A DNA stretch of 64,000 bases from Nocardioides silvaticus (GTDB taxonomy: Bacteria > Actinomycetota > Actinomycetes > Propionibacteriales > Nocardioidaceae), in NCBI RefSeq assembly GCF_003160695.1, contig NZ_QGDD01000011.1, positions 1 through 64,000 of the forward strand. The letters are read 5' to 3'. Below, one piece after another: positions 9,559-20,007 of the stretch; position 1 is the stretch's first letter, and each line of letters begins with the position of its first letter. The notes below the pieces were generated by a model. That model was not told the DNA's origin. It searched no databases and saw only the letters and a list, made by a program, of their open reading frames with translations. A program made the position numbers and the translations under genes.

Positions 9559-10725
9559 ATGAGCAGCAATGACGGGATCCGGTCCGACTGGGCCACCAAG
9601 GACTTCTACGCCGTGCTGGGCGTGAGCAAGTCGGCGTCGGGCGACGAGATCAAGAAGGCCTACCGCAAGCTCGCGCGCGCCAACCACCCCGACTCGCACC
9701 CGGGCGACACCGCCAAGCACGAGAAGTTCAAGCAGGTCGCCGAGGCCTACGACGTCATCGGCGACGCGGAGAAGCGGAAGAAGTACGACCAGGCCCGCGA
9801 GCTGTTCGCCTCCGGCGGGTTCCCGGCCGGCGGCGCGGGGTTCTCGGGGAACGTCAACATCGAGGACCTGCTGCGCGACCGGGCCGGCGGCGGCGGGTTC
9901 GGCGACCTGTTCGGCGACTTCCTCGGGTTCGGGGCCGGCGCGCGGCGCCAGCAGCCTCGCCCGGCCCGCGGGGCCGACCTCGAGACGTCGACGACCATCG
10001 GGTTCGTCGAGGCGCTCGAGGGCATCACGGTCTCGCTGCCGGTCGCGTCCGACGCGGCCTGCCCGACCTGCTCGGGCACCGGCGGCAAGCCCGGCACGTC
10101 GCCGCACCGGTGCCCGACCTGCGAGGGCACCGGCTTCGTCGTGGCCTCGGTCGGCGGCGCGTTCTCGATGAACGAGACCTGCCCCGGCTGCGGCGGGCGG
10201 CAGCTGGTCTACGACGAGGCGTGCCCGACCTGCCACGGCCGCGGCCGCGGCCGCGCCAGCCGCACCATCCAGGCGAAGGTGCCGGCCGGCGTCAAGGACG
10301 GCCAGCGGATCCGGTTGCGCGGCAAGGGCGCGCCGGGGGAGCGGGGCGGTCCGGCCGGCGACCTCTACGTCACGGTGCGGGTGCGGCCGGACCGCGTCTT
10401 CGGACGCAAGGGCGAGAACCTGACGATCGACGTACCCATCTCCTTCACCGAGGCCGCGCTCGGCGCGCAGGTGAAGGTGCCGACCCTGGGCGGCGAGCCC
10501 GTCACGCTCAAGATCCCGGCGGGCACGCCCAACGGCCGCACCTTCCGGGTGCGGGGCAAGGGTGCGCGCAAGGCCGACGGGAGCAGGGGCGACCTGCTGG
10601 CGACGGTCGAGGTGCAGGTGCCCGCGCACCTCAGCGACGAGGCCCGTGCGGCGCTCGAGGCGTACGCCGCGGCCACCGCCGGCACGCCGTTGCGCGCCGG
10701 GCTCTTCGAGACGGCGGAAGGATGA
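9559..10725 (+). CDS. dnaJ: Chaperone DnaJ (Hsp40)
   Basis: A 388-residue full-length type I DnaJ. It has a J-domain (DFYAVLGVSKSASGDEIKKA near residues 14-33, with the HPD motif near 46 that stimulates DnaK ATPase), a Gly/Phe-rich linker, and four zinc-binding repeats CPTCSGTG, CPTCEGTG, CPGCGGRQ and CPTCHGRG (about 172-235), two of them read without the usual last Gly. C-terminal substrate domains follow. A strong GGGAGGTG Shine-Dalgarno lies 5 bases before the ATG. Third gene of the dnaK operon; the DnaJ1 type usual in actinobacteria. Confidence 0.97.
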   Translation: MSSNDGIRSDWATKDFYAVLGVSKSASGDEIKKAYRKLARANHPDSHPGDTAKHEKFKQVAEAYDVIGDAEKRKKYDQARELFASGGFPAGGAGFSGNVNIEDLLRDRAGGGGFGDLFGDFLGFGAGARRQQPRPARGADLETSTTIGFVEALEGITVSLPVASDAACPTCSGTGGKPGTSPHRCPTCEGTGFVVASVGGAFSMNETCPGCGGRQLVYDEACPTCHGRGRGRASRTIQAKVPAGVKDGQRIRLRGKGAPGERGGPAGDLYVTVRVRPDRVFGRKGENLTIDVPISFTEAALGAQVKVPTLGGEPVTLKIPAGTPNGRTFRVRGKGARKADGSRGDLLATVEVQVPAHLSDEARAALEAYAAATAGTPLRAGLFETAEG

Positions 10726-10730
10726 GGGTG

Positions 10731-11159
10731 ATGGCGAACCCGTTCGGATCCGAGCCTCCCGCACCCGACGCTGCCGTCTTCGTGATCAGCGTGGCTGCCG
10801 AGCTCAGCGGGCTGCACCCGCAGACCCTGCGCACCTACGAGCGGATGGGCCTGATCACGCCGGGCCGGTCCGCCGGGGGCGGCCGCCGCTACTCCTACCG
10901 CGACATCGAGCTGCTGCGTGCGATCGCCGACCTCACCAGCTCCGGCATCGGCATCGAGGGCGTCCGGCGGATCCTCGAGCTCGAGTCCGCGGTCGCCACC
11001 CTCCGCGCCCAGCGCGACGAGCTGCTCGCCGAACTCGAGGCGGCCCACGAGGCGCTGCGCCAGGCGATGACCGCGCGGCCGGGTGCCCCGAGCAAGCTGC
11101 CCGCCGTACGCCCCCAGCACCCGTCGCAGTCGATCGTCGTCTGGCGCCGCACGACGTAA
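10731..11159 (+). CDS. hspR: Heat-shock repressor HspR (MerR family)
   Basis: A 142-residue MerR-type regulator that binds HAIR sites and represses dnaK and clpB until DnaK is titrated by unfolded protein. The winged helix is at the N-terminus (VAAELSGLHPQTLRTYERMG near residues 20-39, then GGGRRYSYRDIELLR), followed by a short coiled coil (about 80-115). I prefer the ATG at 10731 because GGAAGG lies 9-10 bases upstream. An ATG at 10722 overlapping the dnaJ stop is possible and adds three residues. Both HAIR sites it should bind are in this window (6984-7004, 16178-16204). Confidence 0.95.
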   Translation: MANPFGSEPPAPDAAVFVISVAAELSGLHPQTLRTYERMGLITPGRSAGGGRRYSYRDIELLRAIADLTSSGIGIEGVRRILELESAVATLRAQRDELLAELEAAHEALRQAMTARPGAPSKLPAVRPQHPSQSIVVWRRTT

Positions 11160-11179
11160 CACCGCCGCACGGCCGCTCA

Positions 11180-11650
11180 CTACTGGTTGATGATCTCCGC
11201 GCAGGTCGTGCTGCCCCAGGTCACGTAGGCGCCGACGTCCTCGTTGGTGATGACGTCCTCGCCGCCCTCGGGGTGGTCGATGAGGTACTCGAAGCCGCGG
11301 CGCGCATCCTCGGGGATGTCGGCCGGAGTCCCGGTCGCTGCGAGCTGCACGGCGGCGTCGTCGCCGCTGACCAGGCCGCTCGTGGCCGCGAAGGTCTCAC
11401 AGAAGTCCTCGACGCTCGCGTCCCGCGGCGCGTCCGCGCCGACCGGTCCGTCGCCGTCGGAGTCTCCGGAGTCGCCCGAGTCGCCCGAGTCGCCGGAGTC
11501 GCCGGAGTCGCCGGAGTCGCCGTTGCTCTCGCTGCTGCTGTCGCCGCCGCCGTTGCCGCTGTCGTCGTCGCCGTCGTCACCGTCACCACAGCCCGCTGCC
11601 GCCAGCAGGACCAACGCCGAGAGCCACACCCTGGTCTTCATCTTCCCCAA
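11180..11650 (-). CDS. Small secreted lipoprotein with Ser-Gly-Asp repeats
   Basis: A 156-residue predicted lipoprotein with lipobox LLAAAGC near residues 15-21. An acidic, disordered segment follows (about 22-70) with seven tandem Ser-Gly-Asp tripeptides, then a small conserved domain with two further cysteines (VEDFCETF near 82, TTCAEI near 150). The N-terminus may be MGKMK or the Met two codons later. The function is unknown; short acidic tethers followed by a C...C domain are common among Nocardioides lipoproteins. It is a single gene, convergent with hspR. Confidence 0.8.
   Translation of the reverse strand: MGKMKTRVWLSALVLLAAAGCGDGDDGDDDSGNGGGDSSSESNGDSGDSGDSGDSGDSGDSGDSDGDGPVGADAPRDASVEDFCETFAATSGLVSGDDAAVQLAATGTPADIPEDARRGFEYLIDHPEGGEDVITNEDVGAYVTWGSTTCAEIINQ
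11460..11522 (-). repeat. 9-bp coding tandem repeat (Ser-Gly-Asp)
   Basis: About seven direct copies of a 9-base unit related to GAGTCGCCG (plus strand) encode the Ser-Gly-Asp tract of the lipoprotein. The copies differ mainly by C/G at one third-codon position, so they are recent and probably length-variable. Confidence 0.85.
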
Positions 11651-11828
11651 CCTTCCGAGCCACGGGCCGAACCGAGCCGTCGGCGCACCGCTGAGCCATG
11701 CCTACCGCCCCGGGACGTGTCGCACCAGACCCGTTCGGACCAGAGGTTATGTGCGACAGTCCGTAGCGCGGATGCCTGTCCCGGCCATGGGGCCAGGCAC
11801 TACCCTCGGGGCACTCGGTGGACGACGG

Positions 11829-11840
11829 GCCCCATGGGGC
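11829..11840. other. 12-bp palindrome in promoter region
   Basis: GCCCCATGGGGC is a perfect 12-base palindrome 28 bases upstream of the preferred start of the DUF445 gene, inside the 218-base divergent gap between it and the lipoprotein gene. It could be an operator, but GC-rich palindromes of this length also occur by chance here. Confidence 0.3.
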
Positions 11841-11868
11841 GGCCCGGTCGGTGGACAGGGGTACAGGC

Positions 11869-13221
11869 GTGGACGCGGTGTCGGACTTCTTCCGTGACTG
11901 GGCCAGCGGTGACCTCACCGGCTCGCACGGGGTCGACTGGTTCGCGTTCGTCTCGATCCCGTTCTTCACCGGCATCATCGGCTGGCTGATCAACTGGTCC
12001 GGCCTCTGGATGCTCTTCAGCCCGGTGAAGTTCTACGGGTTCAAGATCCCGGGTCTGCGGGAGCTGGCGACCGTGATCCCGCGCAAGCTGCAGGAGGTGC
12101 CGGGCATCCCGTTCGGGAGGGTCGGCTGGCAGGGCATCGTCCCCGCCCGTGCCGCCAAGATGGGCAGCATCGCCGTCGACAAGGTGATCGCGAAGCTCGG
12201 CACCCCGGCGGAGTTCTACGCCCAGCTCGAGCCCGAGGAGATCGCGGCCCACATCGTCCGGGTGTTCGAGCCCGACCTGCCGCAGATGGTCGACCAGATC
12301 ATGATGCGCGAGCACCCGCGGCTCTGGCGCGACCTCCCGCCCGCGCTCAAGCAGGGTGTGATCTCCCGCGTCCAGGCCCAGCTGCCGGCCGTCGTCACCA
12401 CGATCACCGACGAGATCGGCGTGCACATCAACCAGCTGCTGGACCCGAAGATCATGGTCATCGACCACTTCCGGAAGAACCCGGACCTCGTCGTCCGCTG
12501 CTTCCGCGACGTCGGGAAGAAGGAGCTCAACCTGATGGTGGCCTTCGGGTTCATCTTCGGGTTCCTGCTCGGGATCCCGGTCGCGATCGTCGACCAGACC
12601 TGGCACATCTGGTGGTTGCTGCCTCTGCTCGGCGTCGTCGTCGGGTGGGTCACCAACGCCCTCGGCATGTGGCTGATCTTCGAGCCGCCGGAGCCCAGGC
12701 GGATCCTCGGCATCAAGGTGCAGGGCCTGTTCCTGCGCCGGCAGGACGAGTGCGCCGAGGTCTACGCCAGCATCATCGCCGACGACGTGATCACCCTCGA
12801 ACGCATCGGGGACTTCCTCATGGACGGCCCGCGGGGCGACCGGACCCGCCAGATGATCGCCACCGCGATGCGACCCGCCATCGACAAGGCCGCCGGCCCG
12901 CTGCGGGGAGCGGCCAAGGTGGTCGTGGGTGCGGAGAAGTTCGACCGGATCCGCGAGTCGTTCGCCATGGAGGCCGTCGGGCGCACGATCATGCCGTTCC
13001 GCGACCCGTCGTTCAGCAAGCGGCAGTCGGAGAAGATCCGGGTCCTCATCGCCCGCCGCACCAAGGAGCTCCCGCCGAAGGACTTCGTGGAGATGATGCG
13101 CGCGGCGATCAAGGAGGACGAGTGGATGCTCTACGCCCACGGCGCGATCATGGGTGCCGCCGGCGGGATCATCCACCTCGGCCTGTTCAATTGGGGTTGG
13201 ATCCCCGGCTTCCCGCCGTGA
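11869..13221 (+). CDS. DUF445 family membrane protein
   Basis: A protein of about 450 residues of the DUF445 family of unknown function. Hydrophobic segments occur near the N-terminus (FAFVSIPFFTGIIGWLINW), in the middle (MVAFGFIFGFLLGIPVAIV and WWLLPLLGVVVGWVTNALGMW) and near the C-terminus (AIMGAAGGIIHLGLFNW). The paired GW(L/V)xN(x)L motifs are typical of the family. I chose the GTG at 11869, with AGGGG 8 bases upstream; an upstream ATG-less start at 11818 adds 17 unlikely residues. A gene for an Abi-alpha-like protein follows after 20 bases, probably in the same transcript. Confidence 0.85.
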   Translation: MDAVSDFFRDWASGDLTGSHGVDWFAFVSIPFFTGIIGWLINWSGLWMLFSPVKFYGFKIPGLRELATVIPRKLQEVPGIPFGRVGWQGIVPARAAKMGSIAVDKVIAKLGTPAEFYAQLEPEEIAAHIVRVFEPDLPQMVDQIMMREHPRLWRDLPPALKQGVISRVQAQLPAVVTTITDEIGVHINQLLDPKIMVIDHFRKNPDLVVRCFRDVGKKELNLMVAFGFIFGFLLGIPVAIVDQTWHIWWLLPLLGVVVGWVTNALGMWLIFEPPEPRRILGIKVQGLFLRRQDECAEVYASIIADDVITLERIGDFLMDGPRGDRTRQMIATAMRPAIDKAAGPLRGAAKVVVGAEKFDRIRESFAMEAVGRTIMPFRDPSFSKRQSEKIRVLIARRTKELPPKDFVEMMRAAIKEDEWMLYAHGAIMGAAGGIIHLGLFNWGWIPGFPP

Positions 13222-13241
13222 CCACCGGAAGGCGCTGCTGA

Positions 13242-14189
13242 GTGACGATGACCGACAGGGACAGGGACCTCGACCTCGATCGGGACGGCCTGCCGCGGCT
13301 GCCCGCGGTCGCGAACGGCAGTCCGGTGGCGGAGTCCCTGCCGGGGCTGGCGCGGGTGGCCGGCACGGCCGCGCTCAACACCGCCGGCTGGGGACTGCGG
13401 ACGACCGCGCGCAACTGGCGCCGGGTCGGCCGCGCGGCCACCAACCGCGACGAGGCCGTCGCCCTGATCCGCGAGGTCGGGACCGTCGTCGGCACCGTCG
13501 GCGACATCGCCCGGCAGGTCGCGGACGGCGTCCCGGTCGGTACGGCGCTCCTCAAGGCCGGTGAGCAGCTCGGCGGCGTCGTCTCCGGCTCGCCGTCGCG
13601 AGCGCACGAGAACGGTCGCGTGGTCGGTGGGGAGGTGACCGGCGAGCGACCCACCACGCTGCGCGAGCGCGGCCAGGAGCTGCTGGAGAAGTCCCGCGAC
13701 GTGTGGGCCACCGACGACCGGCACCCCGCGTTCGACCGGATCCTCGACGACCTCGCGCCGGACGAGGCGCGGATCCTGGTGATGCTGCTGAAGAACGGCC
13801 CGCAGCCCAGCGTCGACATCCGCACCGGCGGCCCGGTCGGGATGGTCAGCAGCCAGCTCATCGCGCCGGGGCTCAACATGGTCGGTGCACGGGCCGGCCT
13901 CCGCCACCTCGACCAGGTGCCGTCGTACCTCAACAACCTGTTCCGGCTCGGCCTGGTCTGGTTCTCCCGCGAGGCGCTGCGTGACCACATGGAGTACCAG
14001 GTGCTCGAGGCGCAGCCCGACGTGCTCGACGCGATGCATTCGGTGAAGTTCGCCAAGGTCGTGCGCCGCAGCATCCACCTGACGCCGTTCGGCGAGGAGT
14101 TCGTCAAGCAGGCACTGGTCGACGAGGTGACCGCCGAGAGCCCGGAGCTCCCGGAGCACGACGCACCGCCGGAGGGCGCTGGCGACTGA
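13242..14189 (+). CDS. Abi-alpha-like (DUF4393) protein
   Basis: A 315-residue protein with an Arg/Asp-rich N-terminus. A C-terminal half (about 155-290) resembles the Abi-alpha/DUF4393 family: LDDLAPDEARILVMLLKNGPQPSVDI followed by a YLNNLFRLGLVWF block and LTPFGEEFVKQAL. The family was named for abortive-infection proteins, but most chromosomal members have no demonstrated defence role. GGAAGG lies 9 bases before the GTG start. It probably forms an operon with the DUF445 membrane protein, which may hint at an envelope-associated role. Confidence 0.72.
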   Translation: MTMTDRDRDLDLDRDGLPRLPAVANGSPVAESLPGLARVAGTAALNTAGWGLRTTARNWRRVGRAATNRDEAVALIREVGTVVGTVGDIARQVADGVPVGTALLKAGEQLGGVVSGSPSRAHENGRVVGGEVTGERPTTLRERGQELLEKSRDVWATDDRHPAFDRILDDLAPDEARILVMLLKNGPQPSVDIRTGGPVGMVSSQLIAPGLNMVGARAGLRHLDQVPSYLNNLFRLGLVWFSREALRDHMEYQVLEAQPDVLDAMHSVKFAKVVRRSIHLTPFGEEFVKQALVDEVTAESPELPEHDAPPEGAGD

Positions 14190-14207
14190 CGGGTCGGCGG
14201 GCTGCCG

Positions 14208-14717
14208 TCAGCGGTCGCGCACGACCCGGTGCAGCTCGACGTCGGCCAGTCGGCCGTCGGCGACGACCGCGGTCAGGTACGTGCAGTGCGGCTGCCGGCG
14301 GCGGTCGGTCGGAGACCCGGGGTTGAGCAGCCGCAGCCCGGTGCCGGTCGTGGTGTCCCAGGGGATGTGGCTGTGCCCGAAGACCAGGAGGTCGAGGTCG
14401 GGGTAGAGCGAGCTGCACCGCTCCTCCCGACCCTTCGCGGCACCGGTCTCGTGCACGACCCCGAGCCGCAGCCCCTCGACCTCGATCCGCGCCACCTCCG
14501 GGAGCCGCTCGCGCAGCTCCCCGTGGTCGTTGTTGCCCCACACCGCCACCAGCCGCCGGGACCGGGCCTCGAGCTCGTCGAGGAGGGCGACGTCGACCCA
14601 GTCGCCCGCGTGGACCACGAGGTCCGCCTCGTCCACCGCCCGCCACAGCTGGGCCGGCAGGTCCCGGGCGCGCTTGGGGACGTGGGTGTCGGCCGTGAGG
14701 AGCAACCGGGTGGACAT
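14208..14717 (-). CDS. YfcE/MJ0936-type metallophosphoesterase
   Basis: A 169-residue phosphodiesterase of the calcineurin-like YfcE family. Metal-binding motifs are visible in order: TADTHVP near residues 8-14 (D-x-H), HAGDWVD near 36-42 (GD), WGNNDH near 59-64 (GNxD/H), HETG near 87, and FGHSHIP near 109-115 (GHxH). These bind two metal ions for phosphodiester hydrolysis; the natural substrate is unknown. The ATG at 14717 gives the usual family N-terminus. Convergent with the Abi-alpha-like gene. Confidence 0.9.
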   Translation of the reverse strand: MSTRLLLTADTHVPKRARDLPAQLWRAVDEADLVVHAGDWVDVALLDELEARSRRLVAVWGNNDHGELRERLPEVARIEVEGLRLGVVHETGAAKGREERCSSLYPDLDLLVFGHSHIPWDTTTGTGLRLLNPGSPTDRRRQPHCTYLTAVVADGRLADVELHRVVRDR

Positions 14718-14819
14718 CACCTCACGGTACCGACGGCCGGGTCGACTGGCGGGTGCCGGAACGGGTAACTGACCTCCGCCGAACGCCCACGCCTGCGCAC
14801 GACCCGACGGAGCTCCGAG

Positions 14820-16145
14820 ATGACCGACCCAGCACCGATCGTGCTGAACGACCGCTACGAGCTCCGGGGGCTCATCGGCCGCGGCGGGATGGCCGAGGTC
14901 CACCGCGGCTGGGACCGCACCCTCGCCCGGGAGGTCGCGGTCAAGGTCATGGACGGCACCGTCGCCGGCGACGTCGAGCGCCAACGGTTCGCGTCCGAGA
15001 CGCGGCTGCTCGCCGGCCTCAACCACCGCAACCTGGTGATGCTGCTCGACGCGGGCGTGGACGACCCCGATGGCGCCGCGCGCCCGTGGCTGGCGATGGA
15101 GCTGGTCGACGGCACGACGCTGGCCGACCGGATCGCCGCCGGGCCGATGGCGCCCGACGAGGTCGCCGCGATCGGCACCGACCTCGCGAAGGCGTTGGCC
15201 CACGTGCACGCACGTGGCATCGTCCACCGGGACGTGAAGCCGGCCAACGTGCTGCTGGGACCGGCCGGCACCACCAAGCTGGCCGACTTCGGGGTCGCGC
15301 GACTGATGGACGAGCAGACCGGCTACACCAGCACCGGCTTCATCATCGGCACCGCCTCCTACCTGGCGCCGGAGCAGGTCGAGGGCCTGCCGGTGACGGG
15401 TGCCTGCGACGTCTACGCGCTGGGGCTGGTGCTGCTCGAGGCACTGACCGGTCGCCGGGCGTACGGCGGTGCGCCGACCGAGGCCGCGCTGGCGCGGCTC
15501 CACCGCAGCCCGCTCATCCCGGTCTCGCTCGGTGCGGCCTGGGCCCACCTGCTCGACGAGATGACCGCCCGCCGGGCCGCCGACCGGCCGGCTGCCGGGG
15601 AGGTCGCCGCACGGCTGGCAGTGCTCGGGACGGCCGGGGCCGTGGTCGCGCTCGACCCCGCCCACGGCCCGGTCGCCACCGCGCCCCGACCCGTCGCGAC
15701 ATCGGTCGTCACCCCGGCGGCCGGCCGGCGCGTCCCGAGGCTGGGCCTGCGCGCCGGGGTCGCCGCGGCTGCGCTCGTGGTCGCCGCCGCCGGCGCGGTC
15801 TGGGTCAGTGGTGGCACCGGTTCCGAACCGCCTCCGGCAGGCGCGGCCGAGCGGACGGCCGGACCCCCGTCGGCGGGCAGGGGCGTGCAGCCGTCGCAGA
15901 AGCCCTCCTCGTCGCTCTCGACGCCGGCGGGACTGACCAGCCCCGCCCAGCAGGAGCCGAAGCGGACGAAGGCCGTGCAGCCGAAGGTGAGGAAGGCGAA
16001 GAAGTCCGGTCCCGCCAAGGGCGGCGACCGTGCGACCCGTTCCGGACCGCCGCAGCACGCCCACGCCGGACCCGGGAAGAACCGGGGGAAGAAGCCCGGC
16101 AAGGGCCACGGCCGGGACCGGGGAAAGGGACCGGGCAGGCGGTAG
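14820..16145 (+). CDS. Serine/threonine protein kinase (Hanks type)
   Basis: A 441-residue kinase with an intact catalytic domain at residues 10-270: glycine loop GRGGMAEVHRG, catalytic Lys in VAVKVM, HRDVKPANVLL, and DFG in KLADFGVARL, then the APE-like LAPEQ. A hydrophobic segment near residues 308-325 is probably a single transmembrane helix, followed by a Pro/Ser and then strongly Lys/Arg/Gly-rich tail. There are no PASTA or other sensor domains. The basic tail is unusual and might bind cell-wall or nucleic acid polymers. It stands alone between the phosphoesterase and clpB. Confidence 0.93.
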   Translation: MTDPAPIVLNDRYELRGLIGRGGMAEVHRGWDRTLAREVAVKVMDGTVAGDVERQRFASETRLLAGLNHRNLVMLLDAGVDDPDGAARPWLAMELVDGTTLADRIAAGPMAPDEVAAIGTDLAKALAHVHARGIVHRDVKPANVLLGPAGTTKLADFGVARLMDEQTGYTSTGFIIGTASYLAPEQVEGLPVTGACDVYALGLVLLEALTGRRAYGGAPTEAALARLHRSPLIPVSLGAAWAHLLDEMTARRAADRPAAGEVAARLAVLGTAGAVVALDPAHGPVATAPRPVATSVVTPAAGRRVPRLGLRAGVAAAALVVAAAGAVWVSGGTGSEPPPAGAAERTAGPPSAGRGVQPSQKPSSSLSTPAGLTSPAQQEPKRTKAVQPKVRKAKKSGPAKGGDRATRSGPPQHAHAGPGKNRGKKPGKGHGRDRGKGPGRR

Positions 16146-16177
16146 CGGGTGGGGGGTCGAGCCGTTGCGAAATTCTC

Positions 16178-16204
16178 AAAGTTGAGTGGAACAGACTCAA
16201 CTTT
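16178..16204. promoter_or_regulatory. HAIR element (HspR operator) for clpB
   Basis: AAAGTTGAGT, 7 bases, ACTCAACTTT: ten-base arms that are perfect inverted repeats, containing the HAIR core (C/G)TTGAGT-N7-ACTCAA(G/C). It lies 51 bases upstream of the clpB start. A second HspR site in the window after dnaK, and the more symmetric of the two. Confidence 0.9.
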
Positions 16205-16254
16205 CGCGACGTTGGAGATGATGAGTTCGACCGACGTCACAGGAGCCGCCCATC

Positions 16255-18864
<2,610 letters not shown>

Positions 18865-18894
18865 CGTCGCGGGTCCTCGCCCGTTGACCACGTC

Positions 18895-19752
18895 ATGAGG
18901 TCTCTGGCGGTCAAGGTGGGGGTGCTCGCCGTCGCGGCGGCGCTGGTCGGTGTGCCGGCGCCGGCGCCGGCGCCGGCGGAGCCGCCGCCCGCGGGCAGCC
19001 GGTACGTCGCGCTCGGCGACTCCTACTCCGCCGACTCGGGCGTGGGCCCGATGACGCCCGGCACCAACCCGGTCTGCCTGCAGTCGGCGCGCAACTACCC
19101 CAAGCAGGTGGCGGCCGAGCTCGGCCTCGACCTGGTCGACGTCACCTGCGGCGGTGCGAATGTCAACCACCTGACGACCGCGCAGTACCGCAACACCCCG
19201 CCGCAGCTCGACGCCCTCGACGGCACCGAGGACGTCGTCACGCTCGGCATCGGCGGCAACGACAACGGCCTGTTCATCAGCGCCATCCTCTCGTGCGGTG
19301 CGTTCGCCCCGGTCGCGGTCGTCGACCGCGGCGCGCCGTGCAAGCGGGCCTACGGCGACCGGTTCGACCAGCTCATCGAGGCCGACGCGCCCAACATCGG
19401 CGCCGCCATCCGCGCCATCCACGAGCGCTCGCCCGACGCCGAGGTCTTCGTCGTCAACTACCCGACGATCACCCCGGCCAAGGGCCGCTGCTACGCCAAG
19501 CTGCCGCTGACCTCCGGCGACACCGCCTACATGCACGCCCTCCAGAAGCACCTCAACGACGTGCTCGCCGAGCAGGCCGACCTCAACGACGCCACGGTCA
19601 TCGACGTCTGGTCGGAGTCGATCGGCCACGACGTCTGCAAGCCGTGGGGTGTCCGGTGGGTCGAGCCCCCGCTGTCGGGCCAGCCGATCCACCCCGGGCT
19701 GGCCGGGGCCACTGCTCAGGCGCGGATCGTCGCGGCTGCGATCTCGGAGTAA
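18895..19752 (+). CDS. Secreted SGNH/GDSL hydrolase
   Basis: A 285-residue exported esterase/lipase-like enzyme. An N-terminal signal peptide (about residues 1-28, followed by an Ala-Pro tract) leads to the SGNH fold. Block I is VALGDSYSADSG (nucleophile Ser near 44), block II has the conserved Gly in TCGGA, block III is GIGGNDNG (Asn near 119-121), and block V is PIHPG with the catalytic His near 266. Six or so cysteines suggest disulfides, as in Streptomyces scabies/Mycobacterium secreted esterases. The substrate is unknown. An array of 32-bp repeats follows directly. Confidence 0.9.
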   Translation: MRSLAVKVGVLAVAAALVGVPAPAPAPAEPPPAGSRYVALGDSYSADSGVGPMTPGTNPVCLQSARNYPKQVAAELGLDLVDVTCGGANVNHLTTAQYRNTPPQLDALDGTEDVVTLGIGGNDNGLFISAILSCGAFAPVAVVDRGAPCKRAYGDRFDQLIEADAPNIGAAIRAIHERSPDAEVFVVNYPTITPAKGRCYAKLPLTSGDTAYMHALQKHLNDVLAEQADLNDATVIDVWSESIGHDVCKPWGVRWVEPPLSGQPIHPGLAGATAQARIVAAAISE

Positions 19753-19768
19753 GCCCTCCTCCTGAGCC

Positions 19769-19953
19769 GACCCGGCACAAACTCGCACCGGGAAAGCGCC
19801 GACCCGGCGCAAACTCGCACCGGGAAAGCGCCGACCCGGCGCAAACTCGCACCGGGAAAGCGCCGACCCGGCGCAAACTCGCGCCGGGCGGCCCGATCTG
19901 CGTGCGAGTTTGCGACGGGTCGAGCTGAAATCCGCGCGAGTTTGCGCCGGGTC
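19769..19953. repeat. 32-bp intergenic repeat array with inverted copies
   Basis: Three full 32-base units starting GACCCGGCRCAAACTCGC and ending AAAGCGCC (19769-19800, 19801-19832, 19833-19864) are followed by a truncated fourth (19865-19888). Two inverted cores GCGAGTTTGCGMCGGGTC occur at 19904-19921 and 19936-19953. The arrangement can form large stem-loops. There are no unique spacers, so it is not a CRISPR. It fills most of the 255-base gap between the hydrolase and the next membrane-protein gene. Confidence 0.9.
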
Positions 19954-20007
19954 GGTTGGATCGAGACCGATGGGGCTGCGCCATCACCCGTCTGGTGCAA
20001 TGGACTC

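Noticed and set aside
14208-16109. A 633-codon version of the phosphoesterase.
   Set aside because: The extension lies opposite the kinase gene and is a shadow. The ATG at 14717 gives the standard family N-terminus.
19769-19953. Possible CRISPR array.
   Set aside because: The units are contiguous without unique spacers, partly inverted, and no cas genes are present.
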